Origin: CADEFQ01 sp050249415
GTDB taxonomy: Bacteria; Pseudomonadota; Gammaproteobacteria; Steroidobacterales; Steroidobacteraceae
DNA: 64,000 nt
Reading direction: 5' to 3'
Assembly (NCBI GenBank): GCA_050249415.1
Contig: JBFWQO010000010.1
Coordinates: forward strand, 130,014 to 194,013
The position numbers and the translations under genes were made by a program. Positions 44,563-52,298 of the stretch are shown here, piece by piece (position 1 is the first letter of the stretch; every line of letters begins with the position of its first letter). The notes below the pieces were generated by a model. That model did not search any database. It saw nothing but the letters and a program-made list of their open reading frames with translations, and was not told where the DNA came from.

Positions 44563-45344
44563 AGCTGGTTCGTGATGTAGGCGAGCATCTGGTCGGTGGT
44601 CGAGATCGCCTTGGAGTTCATCTCGTACGCGCGCTGCGTCTCGATCATCGCGACGAGCTCTTCCACGACGTTCACGTTCGAGGCTTCGAGCGATCCCTGC
44701 ACGAGCGCGCCGAGGCCGTTCAGGCCCGGCGTCCCGGCCTGCGGCGGGCCGCTCGCGACCGACTCGACGGCGAGGTTCTCGCCGCGGGGCTGCAGGCCGG
44801 CCGGGTTCACGAAGTCGACGAGCTGCAGGGTGCCGACCTGCACCGGGGCCGTCTGCCCGGCGGTCAGGGCCGACACGACGCCGTCCGCGCCGATCGTGAT
44901 CGACTGGTAGCCGTCGGGAATCGTGATTCCGGGCTGCAGCCGATAGCCGCTCGACGTGACGAGTTCGCCCTGCGCGTTCATCTGGAAGGCGCCGTCGCGC
45001 GTATAACCGACGGTGCCGTCGGGCAACTCGACCTGGAAGAATCCGCGGCCGCTCACCGCGACGTCGAGCGCATTGCCGGTCGTCGCGAGATTGCCCTGCG
45101 TATAGAGCTTCTCCGTCGCGACGATCCGCACTCCCGTCCCGAGCGACAGGCCCGAGGGCGCTTCGGTGTTCTGCGAGGTCGCGCCGCCGACCTGGCGCAC
45201 GTTCTGGTACATCAGGTCCTCGAAGACCGCGCGGCCCTTCTTGAAGCCGTTCGTCGCGACGTTGGCGAGATTGTTCGACGTGACCGTCATGCGCGTCTGC
45301 TGCGCTTCGAGCCCCGTCTTCGCCGCCCACAGTGCCGAGTTCAT
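44559..45344 (-). CDS. flgG: Flagellar distal rod protein FlgG
   Basis: A 261-residue rod protein, full length, with ALWAAKTGLEAQQTRMTVTS NNLANVATNGFKKGR at the start, GRGFFQVELPDGTVGYTRDG in the middle and VVEELVAMIETQRAYEMNSK at the end. It follows flgF by 11 bases. Confidence 0.96.
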   Translation of the reverse strand: MNSALWAAKTGLEAQQTRMTVTSNNLANVATNGFKKGRAVFEDLMYQNVRQVGGATSQNTEAPSGLSLGTGVRIVATEKLYTQGNLATTGNALDVAVSGRGFFQVELPDGTVGYTRDGAFQMNAQGELVTSSGYRLQPGITIPDGYQSITIGADGVVSALTAGQTAPVQVGTLQLVDFVNPAGLQPRGENLAVESVASGPPQAGTPGLNGLGALVQGSLEASNVNVVEELVAMIETQRAYEMNSKAISTTDQMLAYITNQL

Positions 45345-45355
45345 TGCGTGTCTCC

Positions 45356-46093
45356 TTACAGGCGCAGGAGGCGGGCCGCGGTCGACCCGTCCTCCTCCGC
45401 GGTGCGAATGGCCTTCACCTGCAGTTCGAAGCGCCGCGCGAGCTCGATCATCTCGACCATCGCGCCGGCCGCATCGACATTGCTCGATTCGAGCACGCCC
45501 GATGCGAGCTGCACCGAGGCATCGGCCGGCGCGGGAGCGCCGTCCTTCGTGCGAAAGAGCCCGTCGGCGCCGCGTTCGAGCATCTGCGCCGGCGGATTGA
45601 CCAGCTTGATGCGACCCACCACGGCGGTGGTTTCCGGGCCCTGTCCGAGCGGCACGACGGAAAGCGTCCCGTCGGCGCCGATCAGCACGGAACCGCGGGG
45701 CGGCACCGAGAGCGGTCCGCCATCGCCGAGTACGAGGTCGCCCGCGCCGTTGCGCACGAGGCCGTCGGTATCGATGCGCAGGTCGCCGGCGCGCGTATAG
45801 GCTTCGCTGCCGTCGGCCGCCTGCACGGCGATCCAGCCCTCGCCCTGCACCGCCACGTCGAGATCGCGACCCGTGCTCTGAAGGGCCCCGCCGGTCGTGT
45901 CCCAGCCGATCGTCGCGTTGGTGGCGTAGGCGCGCGATGCGTAGCCGCTGCCCTCGACGGCGCGTGTCTGGAACGCGGCGAGATCGGCGCGAAAGCCCAC
46001 CGTGCTCGCATTGGCGAGGTTGTGGCTGTTCACGGCCTGGGCGCGCAGCGTTTCCTTCGCGCCCGTCATCGCGACGTAGAGGTACTTGTCCAT
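45356..46093 (-). CDS. flgF: Flagellar proximal rod protein FlgF
   Basis: The 245-residue protein begins MDKYLYVAMTGAKETLRAQA and has the family's NSHNLANASTVGFRADLAAF, GEGWIAVQAADGSEAYTRAG and a C-terminal MVEMIELARRFELQVKAIRT. The ATG at 46093 overlaps the flgE stop as TGATG; the open frame upstream is a shadow of flgE. Confidence 0.94.
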   Translation of the reverse strand: MDKYLYVAMTGAKETLRAQAVNSHNLANASTVGFRADLAAFQTRAVEGSGYASRAYATNATIGWDTTGGALQSTGRDLDVAVQGEGWIAVQAADGSEAYTRAGDLRIDTDGLVRNGAGDLVLGDGGPLSVPPRGSVLIGADGTLSVVPLGQGPETTAVVGRIKLVNPPAQMLERGADGLFRTKDGAPAPADASVQLASGVLESSNVDAAGAMVEMIELARRFELQVKAIRTAEEDGSTAARLLRL

Positions 46094-47304
46094 CAGCGGA
46101 TGTTGATGATCGTCTGGGTGATCTGGTCGGCCGTCGAGATCATCTGCGCATTCGCCTGGAAGTTGCGCTGCGCGACGATCATGTTGACGAGCTGCTGCGT
46201 GATCTCGACGTTCGACGCTTCGAGCGCGCCGGACTGGATCGAGCCGAAGCCCGAGCTGCCCGCCATGCCGCGTTGCGCACTGCCCGACGTGAACGTCTCG
46301 CCCCACTGGGTGTCGCCGAGCTTCTGCAGGCCCTGGGCATTCGCGAAGTTGGTGATGGCGACCTGGCCGAGCGCGATCGAGCGCCCGTTCGTGTATCGGG
46401 CGCTCACGACGCCCGTCGCGTCGACGTCGATGCCGCTCAGGGCACCGGTCGTGAAGCCGTCCTGCGTGAACTGCACGCCGAAATTGCTGCCGTACTGCGT
46501 GGCACCGCGCAGGTCGAGCGAGAGCGCCATCGGTGCCGCGCCCGTCGTCGGGGCATACGGCGGGAATGCGACGGTGCCCGCCGGCGGCGTCACGAGCGCG
46601 CCGCTGCTGTCGAAGGTCAGCGCCTGGGGTGCGCCGACCGCCGTGCCGTCGGTGTACGCCTGCACGGTCCATTCGTTCGCCACCGCACCCTTGACGAAAT
46701 AGAAGCTCGTCGTGTGCGCGGCGCCGAGCGAGTCGTACACCGTCATCGAGGTCTGGCGATTGAAGCTCGTCGCATCGGCCGGATCGAACGCATTGGCCGG
46801 AGCCACGGCGTCCGCCGGCAGATTGAGCGCCATCGTGACAGTGGAAGTGGCCTGCGGCGCGCTTTCGTTCGTGACGAGGCGCAGGTCCGTGAGGCCCCCG
46901 GTATTGAAGCCGCCATTCGCGAGCGGCGGAAACACCTGCAGCCGCGCGCCGGTCGAGCTGACGACATAGCCCTGGTTGTCGGCCCTGAACGCGCCGGCGC
47001 GCGAGTACGCGAGCGCGCCTCCATCGCTCAGCGTGAAGAAGCCGTCGCCCGACAGCGCAAGATCGAGGTTGCTGTCGGTGAAATCGATGTTGCCCTGCGA
47101 GAACTGCTGGGCCACCGACGCCACCTTGACGCCGTTGCCCGTCGCGGTGTTCGAAACGCCGAACGGGGTGACGGCGAACAGGTCCGCGAACTCGGTGCGC
47201 GAGCTCTTGAAGCCGGTCGTCGAGCCGTTGGCGATGTTGTTCGCGGTGACCGCGAGGTCGCTGGAGGCGGCGTTCAGGCCGCTGAGTGCGATCGTGAATG
47301 GCAT
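46093..47304 (-). CDS. flgE: Flagellar hook protein FlgE
   Basis: The 403-residue hook subunit has the N-terminal D0 (ALSGLNAASSDLAVTANNIA NGSTTGFKSSR), DLALSGDGFFTLSDGGALAY, the variable central domains, and the C-terminal D0 (EASNVEITQQLVNMIVAQRN FQANAQMISTADQ). It follows flgD by 31 bases. Confidence 0.96.
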   Translation of the reverse strand: MPFTIALSGLNAASSDLAVTANNIANGSTTGFKSSRTEFADLFAVTPFGVSNTATGNGVKVASVAQQFSQGNIDFTDSNLDLALSGDGFFTLSDGGALAYSRAGAFRADNQGYVVSSTGARLQVFPPLANGGFNTGGLTDLRLVTNESAPQATSTVTMALNLPADAVAPANAFDPADATSFNRQTSMTVYDSLGAAHTTSFYFVKGAVANEWTVQAYTDGTAVGAPQALTFDSSGALVTPPAGTVAFPPYAPTTGAAPMALSLDLRGATQYGSNFGVQFTQDGFTTGALSGIDVDATGVVSARYTNGRSIALGQVAITNFANAQGLQKLGDTQWGETFTSGSAQRGMAGSSGFGSIQSGALEASNVEITQQLVNMIVAQRNFQANAQMISTADQITQTIINIR

Positions 47305-47335
47305 GGCGGGTCTACTCCCTGAGAATCGGTGGTGA

Positions 47336-48022
47336 TCAGAACACCCGGCGCACGTCGGCGAGCGTCACGGGCCCGGCGCCGGCGGTGTTCAGGGTGAGTG
47401 CGTACGTGCCCGAATCGACGCTGACGCTCGCGACGAGATCGGCAATCAAGGTGTCCGCGGCCTGGTTGGCTCCGGCCACCGTGGCCGTCGCATCGATCGA
47501 GTAGGCTCCGGGCGGTGCGGTCGTGCCGTCGTTCGCGGTTCCGTCCCAGCTGAAGAGCGTCGTCCCATCGTCCGGTTCCACCTGCAGCGTGCGCACGAGC
47601 TCGCCGCCGGCGTTGCGTACATTGACCGTGATCGAGGTCGCGCCGGTCGGCGTCGCGACCCCGCCGACGATCGAACCGTCGGCCGCCAGCGTCGCGCGAC
47701 TGCCCTCGAGCAGGACATAGCGCCCGACGAGCGATGCGCCGTCGAGCATGGCCGAGCTCTTGATGCCGGCGGTGAGCGACGCGAGCGATGCATTCATCTC
47801 CTGCACGCCCGACACCTGGCTGAACTGCGCGAGCTGGCTGACGAACTGCGTCGAATCGAGCGGCTTCAGCGGATCCTGGTTCTTCAGCTGCGTCGTCAGG
47901 AGCATCAGGAAATCCTGCTGGTCGAGCGACGTATCGCCCTTGCCCGACACCCCGGTCTGCACGGTGTCGAAGCCGAGGCCCGCATACGGGTTCGTGGTGC
48001 GGTCCGCCGGTATCGTGCTCAC
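47336..48022 (-). CDS. flgD: Flagellar hook assembly protein FlgD
   Basis: A 228-residue hook-capping protein with the conserved LDQQDFLMLLTTQLKNQDPL KPLDSTQFVSQLAQFS and a C-terminal beta-sandwich (GGELVRTLQVEPDDGTTLFS WDGTANDG). The start codon is GTG at 48022, overlapping the flgC stop as GTGA. Confidence 0.95.
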   Translation of the reverse strand: MSTIPADRTTNPYAGLGFDTVQTGVSGKGDTSLDQQDFLMLLTTQLKNQDPLKPLDSTQFVSQLAQFSQVSGVQEMNASLASLTAGIKSSAMLDGASLVGRYVLLEGSRATLAADGSIVGGVATPTGATSITVNVRNAGGELVRTLQVEPDDGTTLFSWDGTANDGTTAPPGAYSIDATATVAGANQAADTLIADLVASVSVDSGTYALTLNTAGAGPVTLADVRRVF

Positions 48023-48447
48023 GACTGCCCGAGCCTCAGCGTCGCCATCAGGAGCGATTTCGCCGTGTCCATGACTTCGACGTTGTTCTGGTAGCTGCGC
48101 GACGCGGAGATCATGTCGACCATCTCCTCGACGACATTGACATTGGGCGCGTACACATAGCCCTCCGCATTCGCGAGCGGATTGCCGGGTTCGTACCGGG
48201 CCGTCGGCGCCGCCTCGCTCTCGACGATGCCGCGCACACGCACGGCGCCGCCGCCGTCGCTCCCCGGCTGCAACCCGGCAGTGGCCTGTCGCACGGCCTC
48301 GAACACGGGGTGGCGCGCCCGGTAGACCGACGCGGCATCTCCGCTGACACTGTCGGCGTTCGCGAGATTGCTCGCGACCGTATTGAGCCGCACGGACTGG
48401 GCCGCCATGCCCGAGCCGGCGATGTCGAAGGTCTTGAATGAGGACAT
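48019..48447 (-). CDS. flgC: Flagellar proximal rod protein FlgC
   Basis: A 142-residue rod protein with FDIAGSGMAAQSVRLNTVAS NLANADSV at the start, PLANAEGYVYAPNVNVVEEM in the middle and VDMISASRSYQNNVEVMDTA KSLL at the end. It follows flgB by 18 bases. Confidence 0.95.
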   Translation of the reverse strand: MSSFKTFDIAGSGMAAQSVRLNTVASNLANADSVSGDAASVYRARHPVFEAVRQATAGLQPGSDGGGAVRVRGIVESEAAPTARYEPGNPLANAEGYVYAPNVNVVEEMVDMISASRSYQNNVEVMDTAKSLLMATLRLGQS

Positions 48448-48465
48448 GAAGGTGCTCCTTGCGCG

Positions 48466-48888
48466 CTACTGCCCGGTGATCGCGGTCATCAGGCTGCGAA
48501 AGCGCGCGTTGAGGAACGTGAGCGTCGCCTGGTAACGCACCGCGTTCTCGGCGAATGCGGCCTGTTCGAGCTGCGGTTCGACCGTGTTGCCATCGAGCGA
48601 GGGCGCGAGCGGCGTGCGATAGCGCAGCGCGGCGCCGGCATCGGCGCCGATGCCGCCGGCACCGTCCGCACCGCCGGCCGACAGGTGACCGGCCGCTGTC
48701 CGCTGCACCGGCAGCGACGCGCCCGGATCGCCGGCGGCGGCGAGCGCCGCGCGGAAATCGATGTCGCGCGCCTTGAATCCGGGCGTATCCGCATTCGCGA
48801 GATTGTTCGCGATCAATTCGGTGCGCTTCGCACCGAGCGCGAGCGCCTGCGGATGCACACCGAGATAAGCGTCAAGATCGAATCGCAT
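48466..48888 (-). CDS. flgB: Flagellar proximal rod protein FlgB
   Basis: The 140-residue protein begins MRFDLDAYLGVHPQALALGA and has the rod motif ELIANNLANADTPGFKARDI DF and a C-terminal NAVRYQATLTFLNARFRSLM. It is the first gene of the flgBCDEFGHIJKL run. A sigma-54 promoter lies about 40-55 bases upstream of the ATG at 48888. Confidence 0.95.
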   Translation of the reverse strand: MRFDLDAYLGVHPQALALGAKRTELIANNLANADTPGFKARDIDFRAALAAAGDPGASLPVQRTAAGHLSAGGADGAGGIGADAGAALRYRTPLAPSLDGNTVEPQLEQAAFAENAVRYQATLTFLNARFRSLMTAITGQ

Positions 48889-48927
48889 GTCGGTTCCACC
48901 GTCAGAAATCTGACTGCGTGCAACCGG

Positions 48928-48943
48928 AGCAAGCCCTGTGCCA
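48928..48943 (-). promoter_or_regulatory. Sigma-54 promoter of the flgB operon
   Basis: The minus strand reads TGGCACAGGGCTTGCT, matching TGGCACG-N4-TTGCW at all but one position with 10 bases between GG and GC. The expected start is near 48918, giving a leader of about 30 bases to the flgB ATG. Confidence 0.8.
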
Positions 48944-48996
48944 CCTTGCACCCGGCGCAGGTATCCGGGGGTGACGCGCGCCGCCCTGTTCCCGGG

Positions 48997-49014
48997 GCGT
49001 GATGCGCATCACGC
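48997..49014. promoter_or_regulatory. 18-bp palindrome midway between flgB and flgA promoters
   Basis: GCGTGATGCGCATCACGC is a perfect palindrome whose centre (49005.5) is about 88 bases from the expected start sites of both divergent sigma-54 promoters. That makes it a good candidate for a shared activator-binding site. Its GTGA-N6-TCAC core also resembles a CRP-family site. Confidence 0.5.
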
Positions 49015-49067
49015 GCGGGCGGCAAGAAGTTGCCGCACGGGCGGCATCATGCGGGCCCGGTGCGCAC

Positions 49068-49083
49068 TGGCACGCCACCTGCA
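49068..49083 (+). promoter_or_regulatory. Candidate sigma-54 promoter of flgA
   Basis: TGGCACGCCACCTGCA has a perfect -24 element and a one-mismatch -12 element with correct 10-base spacing. Its expected start site falls at about 49094, next to the flgA ATG at 49095, so the transcript would be leaderless or the site fortuitous. Confidence 0.5.
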
Positions 49084-49094
49084 AATCTCCGCGT

Positions 49095-49802
49095 ATGTGG
49101 TGGCGACGCGCACTGGCTCTATCTTTCCTCGTGCTGACGGCGAGCCCTTCGGCGCTCGCGCAGGCGATCGAGGAACCCGCGCACATCGCCGCAGCGGCCG
49201 AGCGCTTCGTCCAGCACGAACTGCCGGCATCGTCGCGCGCCACGGCACGCGTACGCGCCGTGCCGCTCGACGCGCGACTGCGGCTCGCCCGTTGCGGGGG
49301 CCCTCTCGAGGCCACCTGGTCCGCGGGAGCGGCCGCGAGCGCCCGCACGTCGGTCCAGGTCCGCTGCACCGTGGGTGCGACCTGGCGTATCCACGTGCCC
49401 GTCACGGTGAGAAGCCGCGTCGAGGCCCTGGTGCTCGTCGCGCCGGCGGCACGCGGCGCATCCCTCGGCGCGCGCGACGTCGCCGTGAAGACATTCGAGG
49501 TCGACGGCCTCGCACACCTCTATATACGCTCGCTCGATGAAATCGCAGGCCGCCACCTTGCACGCGCCGCGCCGGCGGCGGTGCCACTGCGCGCGACCTG
49601 GTTCGCGGCGGACAAGATCGTCGCGCGCGGCCAGCAGGTGACCCTCGTCGCCACGGCCGACGGCATCCGGATTCGTGCCGTGGGACGCGCCCTGAGCGAC
49701 GGTGCGGCGCAGGATCGAGTCCGCGTGCAGAATCTTTCGTCGCTCAAGGTCGTCGAGGGAATCGTCGAAAACGACGGCGAAGTCCGGGTCACGCCACGCT
49801 GA
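49095..49802 (+). CDS. flgA: Flagellar P-ring assembly chaperone FlgA
   Basis: A 235-residue periplasmic protein with a signal peptide (RRALALSFLVLTASPSALAQ) and an SAF-type C-terminal domain (RGASLGARDVAVKTFEVDG, FAADKIVARGQQVTLVATAD, IRAVGRALSDGAAQDRVRVQ NLSS). It assists P-ring (FlgI) assembly. The ATG at 49095 gives the best signal peptide; the frame is open further upstream. It diverges from flgB. Confidence 0.9.
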   Translation: MWWRRALALSFLVLTASPSALAQAIEEPAHIAAAAERFVQHELPASSRATARVRAVPLDARLRLARCGGPLEATWSAGAAASARTSVQVRCTVGATWRIHVPVTVRSRVEALVLVAPAARGASLGARDVAVKTFEVDGLAHLYIRSLDEIAGRHLARAAPAAVPLRATWFAADKIVARGQQVTLVATADGIRIRAVGRALSDGAAQDRVRVQNLSSLKVVEGIVENDGEVRVTPR

Positions 49803-49824
49803 TGTGTGCCGAAGGTCGCAGATC

Positions 49825-49851
49825 TAAAGTTTGCGCCGCTCGCGCCGATAC
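49825..49851 (+). promoter_or_regulatory. Sigma-28 promoter of flgMN
   Basis: TAAAGTTT, 11 bases, then GCCGATAC matches the sigma-28 consensus at 15 of 16 positions. It lies between the flgA stop and flgM, about 30 bases before the flgM ATG. It gives the usual feedback loop in which FliA drives its own anti-sigma factor. Confidence 0.9.
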
Positions 49852-49881
49852 AGCGGTTGACACGGACGGGAGAGCGCGCTG

Positions 49882-50211
49882 ATGGCAAACAAAATCAATG
49901 GATTGGACTCCAGTCCAGCAAGAGCTTCCGAGACCGCGGCGATCTCGCGCGCCCGCTCGTCGACAGCCGGGGACGCCGGATCGCGCGCGCCGGCCGATGC
50001 CGCCTCCGGCGTGCGGATCACCGAAAGCGCGCGTCAGCTCGCGGCGCTGGAGGCCGCCGTCAAGCGGTTGCCGCAGGTCGACGAGGCGCGCGTCGCGAAG
50101 ATCCGCAAGGCCATCGAGGACGGCAGCTACACCATCGATGCCGAGGCGACTGCGACGAAGCTCCTCGTGTTCGAACACGACCTCGACAGCCTCGCCCGGA
50201 ACGTGCGGTAA
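49882..50211 (+). CDS. flgM: Anti-sigma-28 factor FlgM
   Basis: The 109-residue protein has a disordered Ser/Ala-rich N-terminal half and the conserved C-terminal sigma-binding part (VDEARVAKIRKAIEDGSYTI DAEATATKLLVFE). It holds FliA inactive until exported through the completed hook. GGGAGAG lies before the ATG. Confidence 0.93.
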   Translation: MANKINGLDSSPARASETAAISRARSSTAGDAGSRAPADAASGVRITESARQLAALEAAVKRLPQVDEARVAKIRKAIEDGSYTIDAEATATKLLVFEHDLDSLARNVR

Positions 50212-50220
50212 CCGCATCGC

Positions 50221-50709
50221 ATGGACCCGACGCTTACCCGCGAAACGCTCGATCGGCTCGTCGACGAACAGATGGCGGCCCTCGCGCGTCTCGAGGAATT
50301 GCTCGAGCGCGAGCACCGCTGCCTCGTCGCGCGCGACATCGAATCACTCGCCGCCGCCGGGCGCGATCGCCAGCAATGCGTCGGCGTGCTGTTGCGCCTC
50401 GATGGCGAGCGCTCGTCGCTCTGCAGGATGCTCGGCCACGCACCCGATGCGGCCGGCATGCAGAGACTGATCCAGTGGTGCGATCCGTCCGGCGGAATCG
50501 GGCCCCGCTGGAAGACGTGCACCGAGCGCACACGCCGCTGCCGCACACTGAACGATCGCAACGGCGCACTCGCCACCGCACAGCTGCGCAACATCTCGGG
50601 CCGCCTGGACGCCCTCACCGCCGGCGCCGGACACCGCAAGGACACCTACGCACCACAGGGCTCCGCGCGCGCGACGCCCACAGGCCGCTTGCTCGCCGCG
50701 ACGGTCTGA
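50221..50709 (+). CDS. flgN: Flagellar export chaperone FlgN
   Basis: A 162-residue helical protein with the FlgN pattern (LARLEELLEREHRCLVARDI ESLAAAGRDRQQCV, LNDRNGALATAQLRNISGRL DAL, and a C-terminal YAPQGS). It chaperones FlgK and FlgL. It starts 9 bases after flgM and is the last flagellar gene on this side. Confidence 0.88.
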   Translation: MDPTLTRETLDRLVDEQMAALARLEELLEREHRCLVARDIESLAAAGRDRQQCVGVLLRLDGERSSLCRMLGHAPDAAGMQRLIQWCDPSGGIGPRWKTCTERTRRCRTLNDRNGALATAQLRNISGRLDALTAGAGHRKDTYAPQGSARATPTGRLLAATV

Positions 50710-50859
50710 CCAGCGCACGAGCGGGGCAAGCTGCCGCTGTCGATGTCAGCGAGCCGCCGAGCCTGCTCCTGCGAGGCAAGCCAAGGCGGTGTGCATTATC
50801 GGCTTGCTATCGAAAATGGCCCTGTAGCGCGCGACGCCGAAGCGACGCACGTGTGCCGC

Positions 50860-51235
50860 GGAACCTCGAACCCCATATCGGGATTCTGCCGCTATCGCGC
50901 ATCCGTCAGGACTCGCTGCGCAAGTACGTTCAGGCGCGGCTCGAGGCGCAGATCCGCCTTGGCATCATCAACCGCGACCTCGCGGTAGTGCGCCGGATCC
51001 CCTGTCCTGGTAAGAGCAAGCGTATTCGTAATTCCTGTTCGTATCATCAAGAACAAGTCCGGCCGCGTCGTCATTCACAATGGCGTCGCCGAGTTACAGG
51101 CAGGACTTGTCGCACCACAAGTCCGCGCGAATCACGACGCACTATTCGGCAGCTGAGATCAGCAACCTGATCGACGCAGCCAACAGGGTGTGCCAGACCG
51201 CGTCCCGCAAAAGTCCCGCAATCGTTTTATTGCGC
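50860..51235 (+). pseudogene. Degraded tyrosine integrase remnant
   Basis: Three integrase-like pieces lie in order but in different frames. The first is a core-binding part (IGILPLSRIRQDSLRKYVQA, then INRDLAVVRRI, about 50870-51000). The second is a middle piece (FVIP, then IKNKSGRVVIHNGVAELQAG, about 51010-51100). The third is the C-terminal end with the catalytic-tyrosine region (LSHHKSARITTHYSAAEISN, SRKSPAIVLLR, to about 51232). Large parts are missing, so it cannot be active. It lies outside the left att copy and belonged to an earlier insertion. The stretch 50710-50859 holds nothing I recognise. Confidence 0.75.
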
Positions 51236-51267
51236 TCGGCTCCGCGCGCGCAACCGCTTGAAGAAAC

Positions 51268-51291
51268 TGGTGGAAGGGAGGGACTCGAACC
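51268..51291. repeat. Left attachment-site copy
   Basis: These 24 bases match 60004-60028, the CCA, acceptor and T-arm end of tRNA-Met, in the same orientation, apart from one missing A in the GGAAAGGG run. Similarity ends after GAACC. The region 51292-51456 contains only the arm-site repeat listed next and no gene. Confidence 0.75.
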
Positions 51292-51342
51292 GGCTCTCCA
51301 ACCACCTAATTTGACAGGAGAATTTTCCGGTCAACGAATGGC

Positions 51343-51361
51343 GATACCGTAAGAAATACCG
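51343..51361 (+). repeat. Direct repeat shared with integrase upstream region
   Basis: GATACCGTAAGAAATACCG matches GATACCGTAAAAAGTACCG at 59869-59887 at 17 of 19 positions. One copy near each end of the element suggests arm-type integrase binding sites; a further GATACCG lies near 59970. Confidence 0.55.
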
Positions 51362-51456
51362 TCAGCCGTTGAGCCGGGACAATCTCGAATCTCACTAGAG
51401 CTCCGGCGATCTCGGCAGAACTCTCCGCCGCGCTCACCGCCGAGTCGCATTTTAGC

Positions 51457-51774
51457 TCACTCCGGCTCAAGCCGTCTCACATCATCCTGCTCCCACATTT
51501 CCCGATAACAATTCACGTACCCAGCCGCAGCATTTGGATCGAGGGTGTAGTAGTAGCGGCACAGGGTTTTGAAAAGCTCTAATCCTTCCGGCACGCAGGC
51601 GCAGTCCAGCAGGCGATCCAGCGCGTGCTCTATCTCCTGAGCGTCGCGTGAACGGGTGCGAACGATACGCTCGACCGCCGCCGCATTCATTTGAACAGCC
51701 CGACGCTGGAGTTCATTCGCTTGCTTCCCAAGGCGGGCAATGTTCGCGAGAAATGCACTGCGAGAGTCGGGCAT
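51457..51774 (-). CDS. Hypothetical protein on mobile element
   Basis: A 105-residue, mostly helical protein (ANELQRRAVQMNAAAVERIV, then CRYYYTLDPNAAAGYVNCYR EMWEQDD). I do not recognise a domain. It follows the PIN-domain gene by 29 bases on the same strand and may be part of that operon. Confidence 0.6.
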   Translation of the reverse strand: MPDSRSAFLANIARLGKQANELQRRAVQMNAAAVERIVRTRSRDAQEIEHALDRLLDCACVPEGLELFKTLCRYYYTLDPNAAAGYVNCYREMWEQDDVRRLEPE

Positions 51775-51803
51775 ATTGGCTACCGCGCTAACCTACGGAC
51801 TAA

Positions 51804-52298
51804 CTATGCCGCCATTTCGAGAACAAAACGCGCTTTTTCAATGCGTAGCATCTGGTAAGGGGTCATAAAGCGCACACCCAAGCCAATGCAGGCATTGGGA
51901 ATCTTAATCCGATGCGGTGAGGGGGAAATCACCTCGTTAGTGACGACTATGTGTTGCCCTGCAAGAGCGTGGGCAACCAGATAGAAGTCCGCCGCCTGCA
52001 AGAACTGGTTGACTGCCGCCGGCGTGTACTGCTGGCTCGTCGCCCAAGTGCTGACTTGGGTGAATTGGGGAGCCAGTGCAGCGGGGGTCTTGCGGAACAA
52101 GGTTTCGCCCGGCCCGCAGGCCCACTCTGTGAGTTCATCGGCAACGGCCTCTAATTCGTCCGCCACCTTGTCGATGCTGAATACTGCGCGCGTATTGGCG
52201 CCGTGAATTAGCCACTCCCAAAACGCCGGACAGAAATCCAGCCCGTAGTGCAGATTCTTGGCGCTGATGAACACATTTGCATCGAGCAAGTAGCTCAT
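51804..52298 (-). CDS. DUF4411-family PIN-like protein, putative toxin
   Basis: A 164-residue protein opening SYLLDANVFISAKNLHYGLD, with the first PIN-domain aspartate, a second acidic site around DFYLVAHALAGQHIVVTNE, and family-typical KIPNACIGLGVRFMTPYQML. DUF4411 proteins are predicted nucleases. They are often encoded with an HTH-ImmA/IrrE protein, as here, where the two genes overlap as ATGA. A toxin role is inference from this arrangement. Confidence 0.8.
   Translation of the reverse strand: MSYLLDANVFISAKNLHYGLDFCPAFWEWLIHGANTRAVFSIDKVADELEAVADELTEWACGPGETLFRKTPAALAPQFTQVSTWATSQQYTPAAVNQFLQAADFYLVAHALAGQHIVVTNEVISPSPHRIKIPNACIGLGVRFMTPYQMLRIEKARFVLEMAA

Noticed and set aside
51268..51291. 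A second tRNA gene suggested by the tRNA-like 3' end
   Set aside because: Only about 24 bases match. The D-arm, anticodon arm and 5' acceptor strand are absent, so it is an attachment-site copy.
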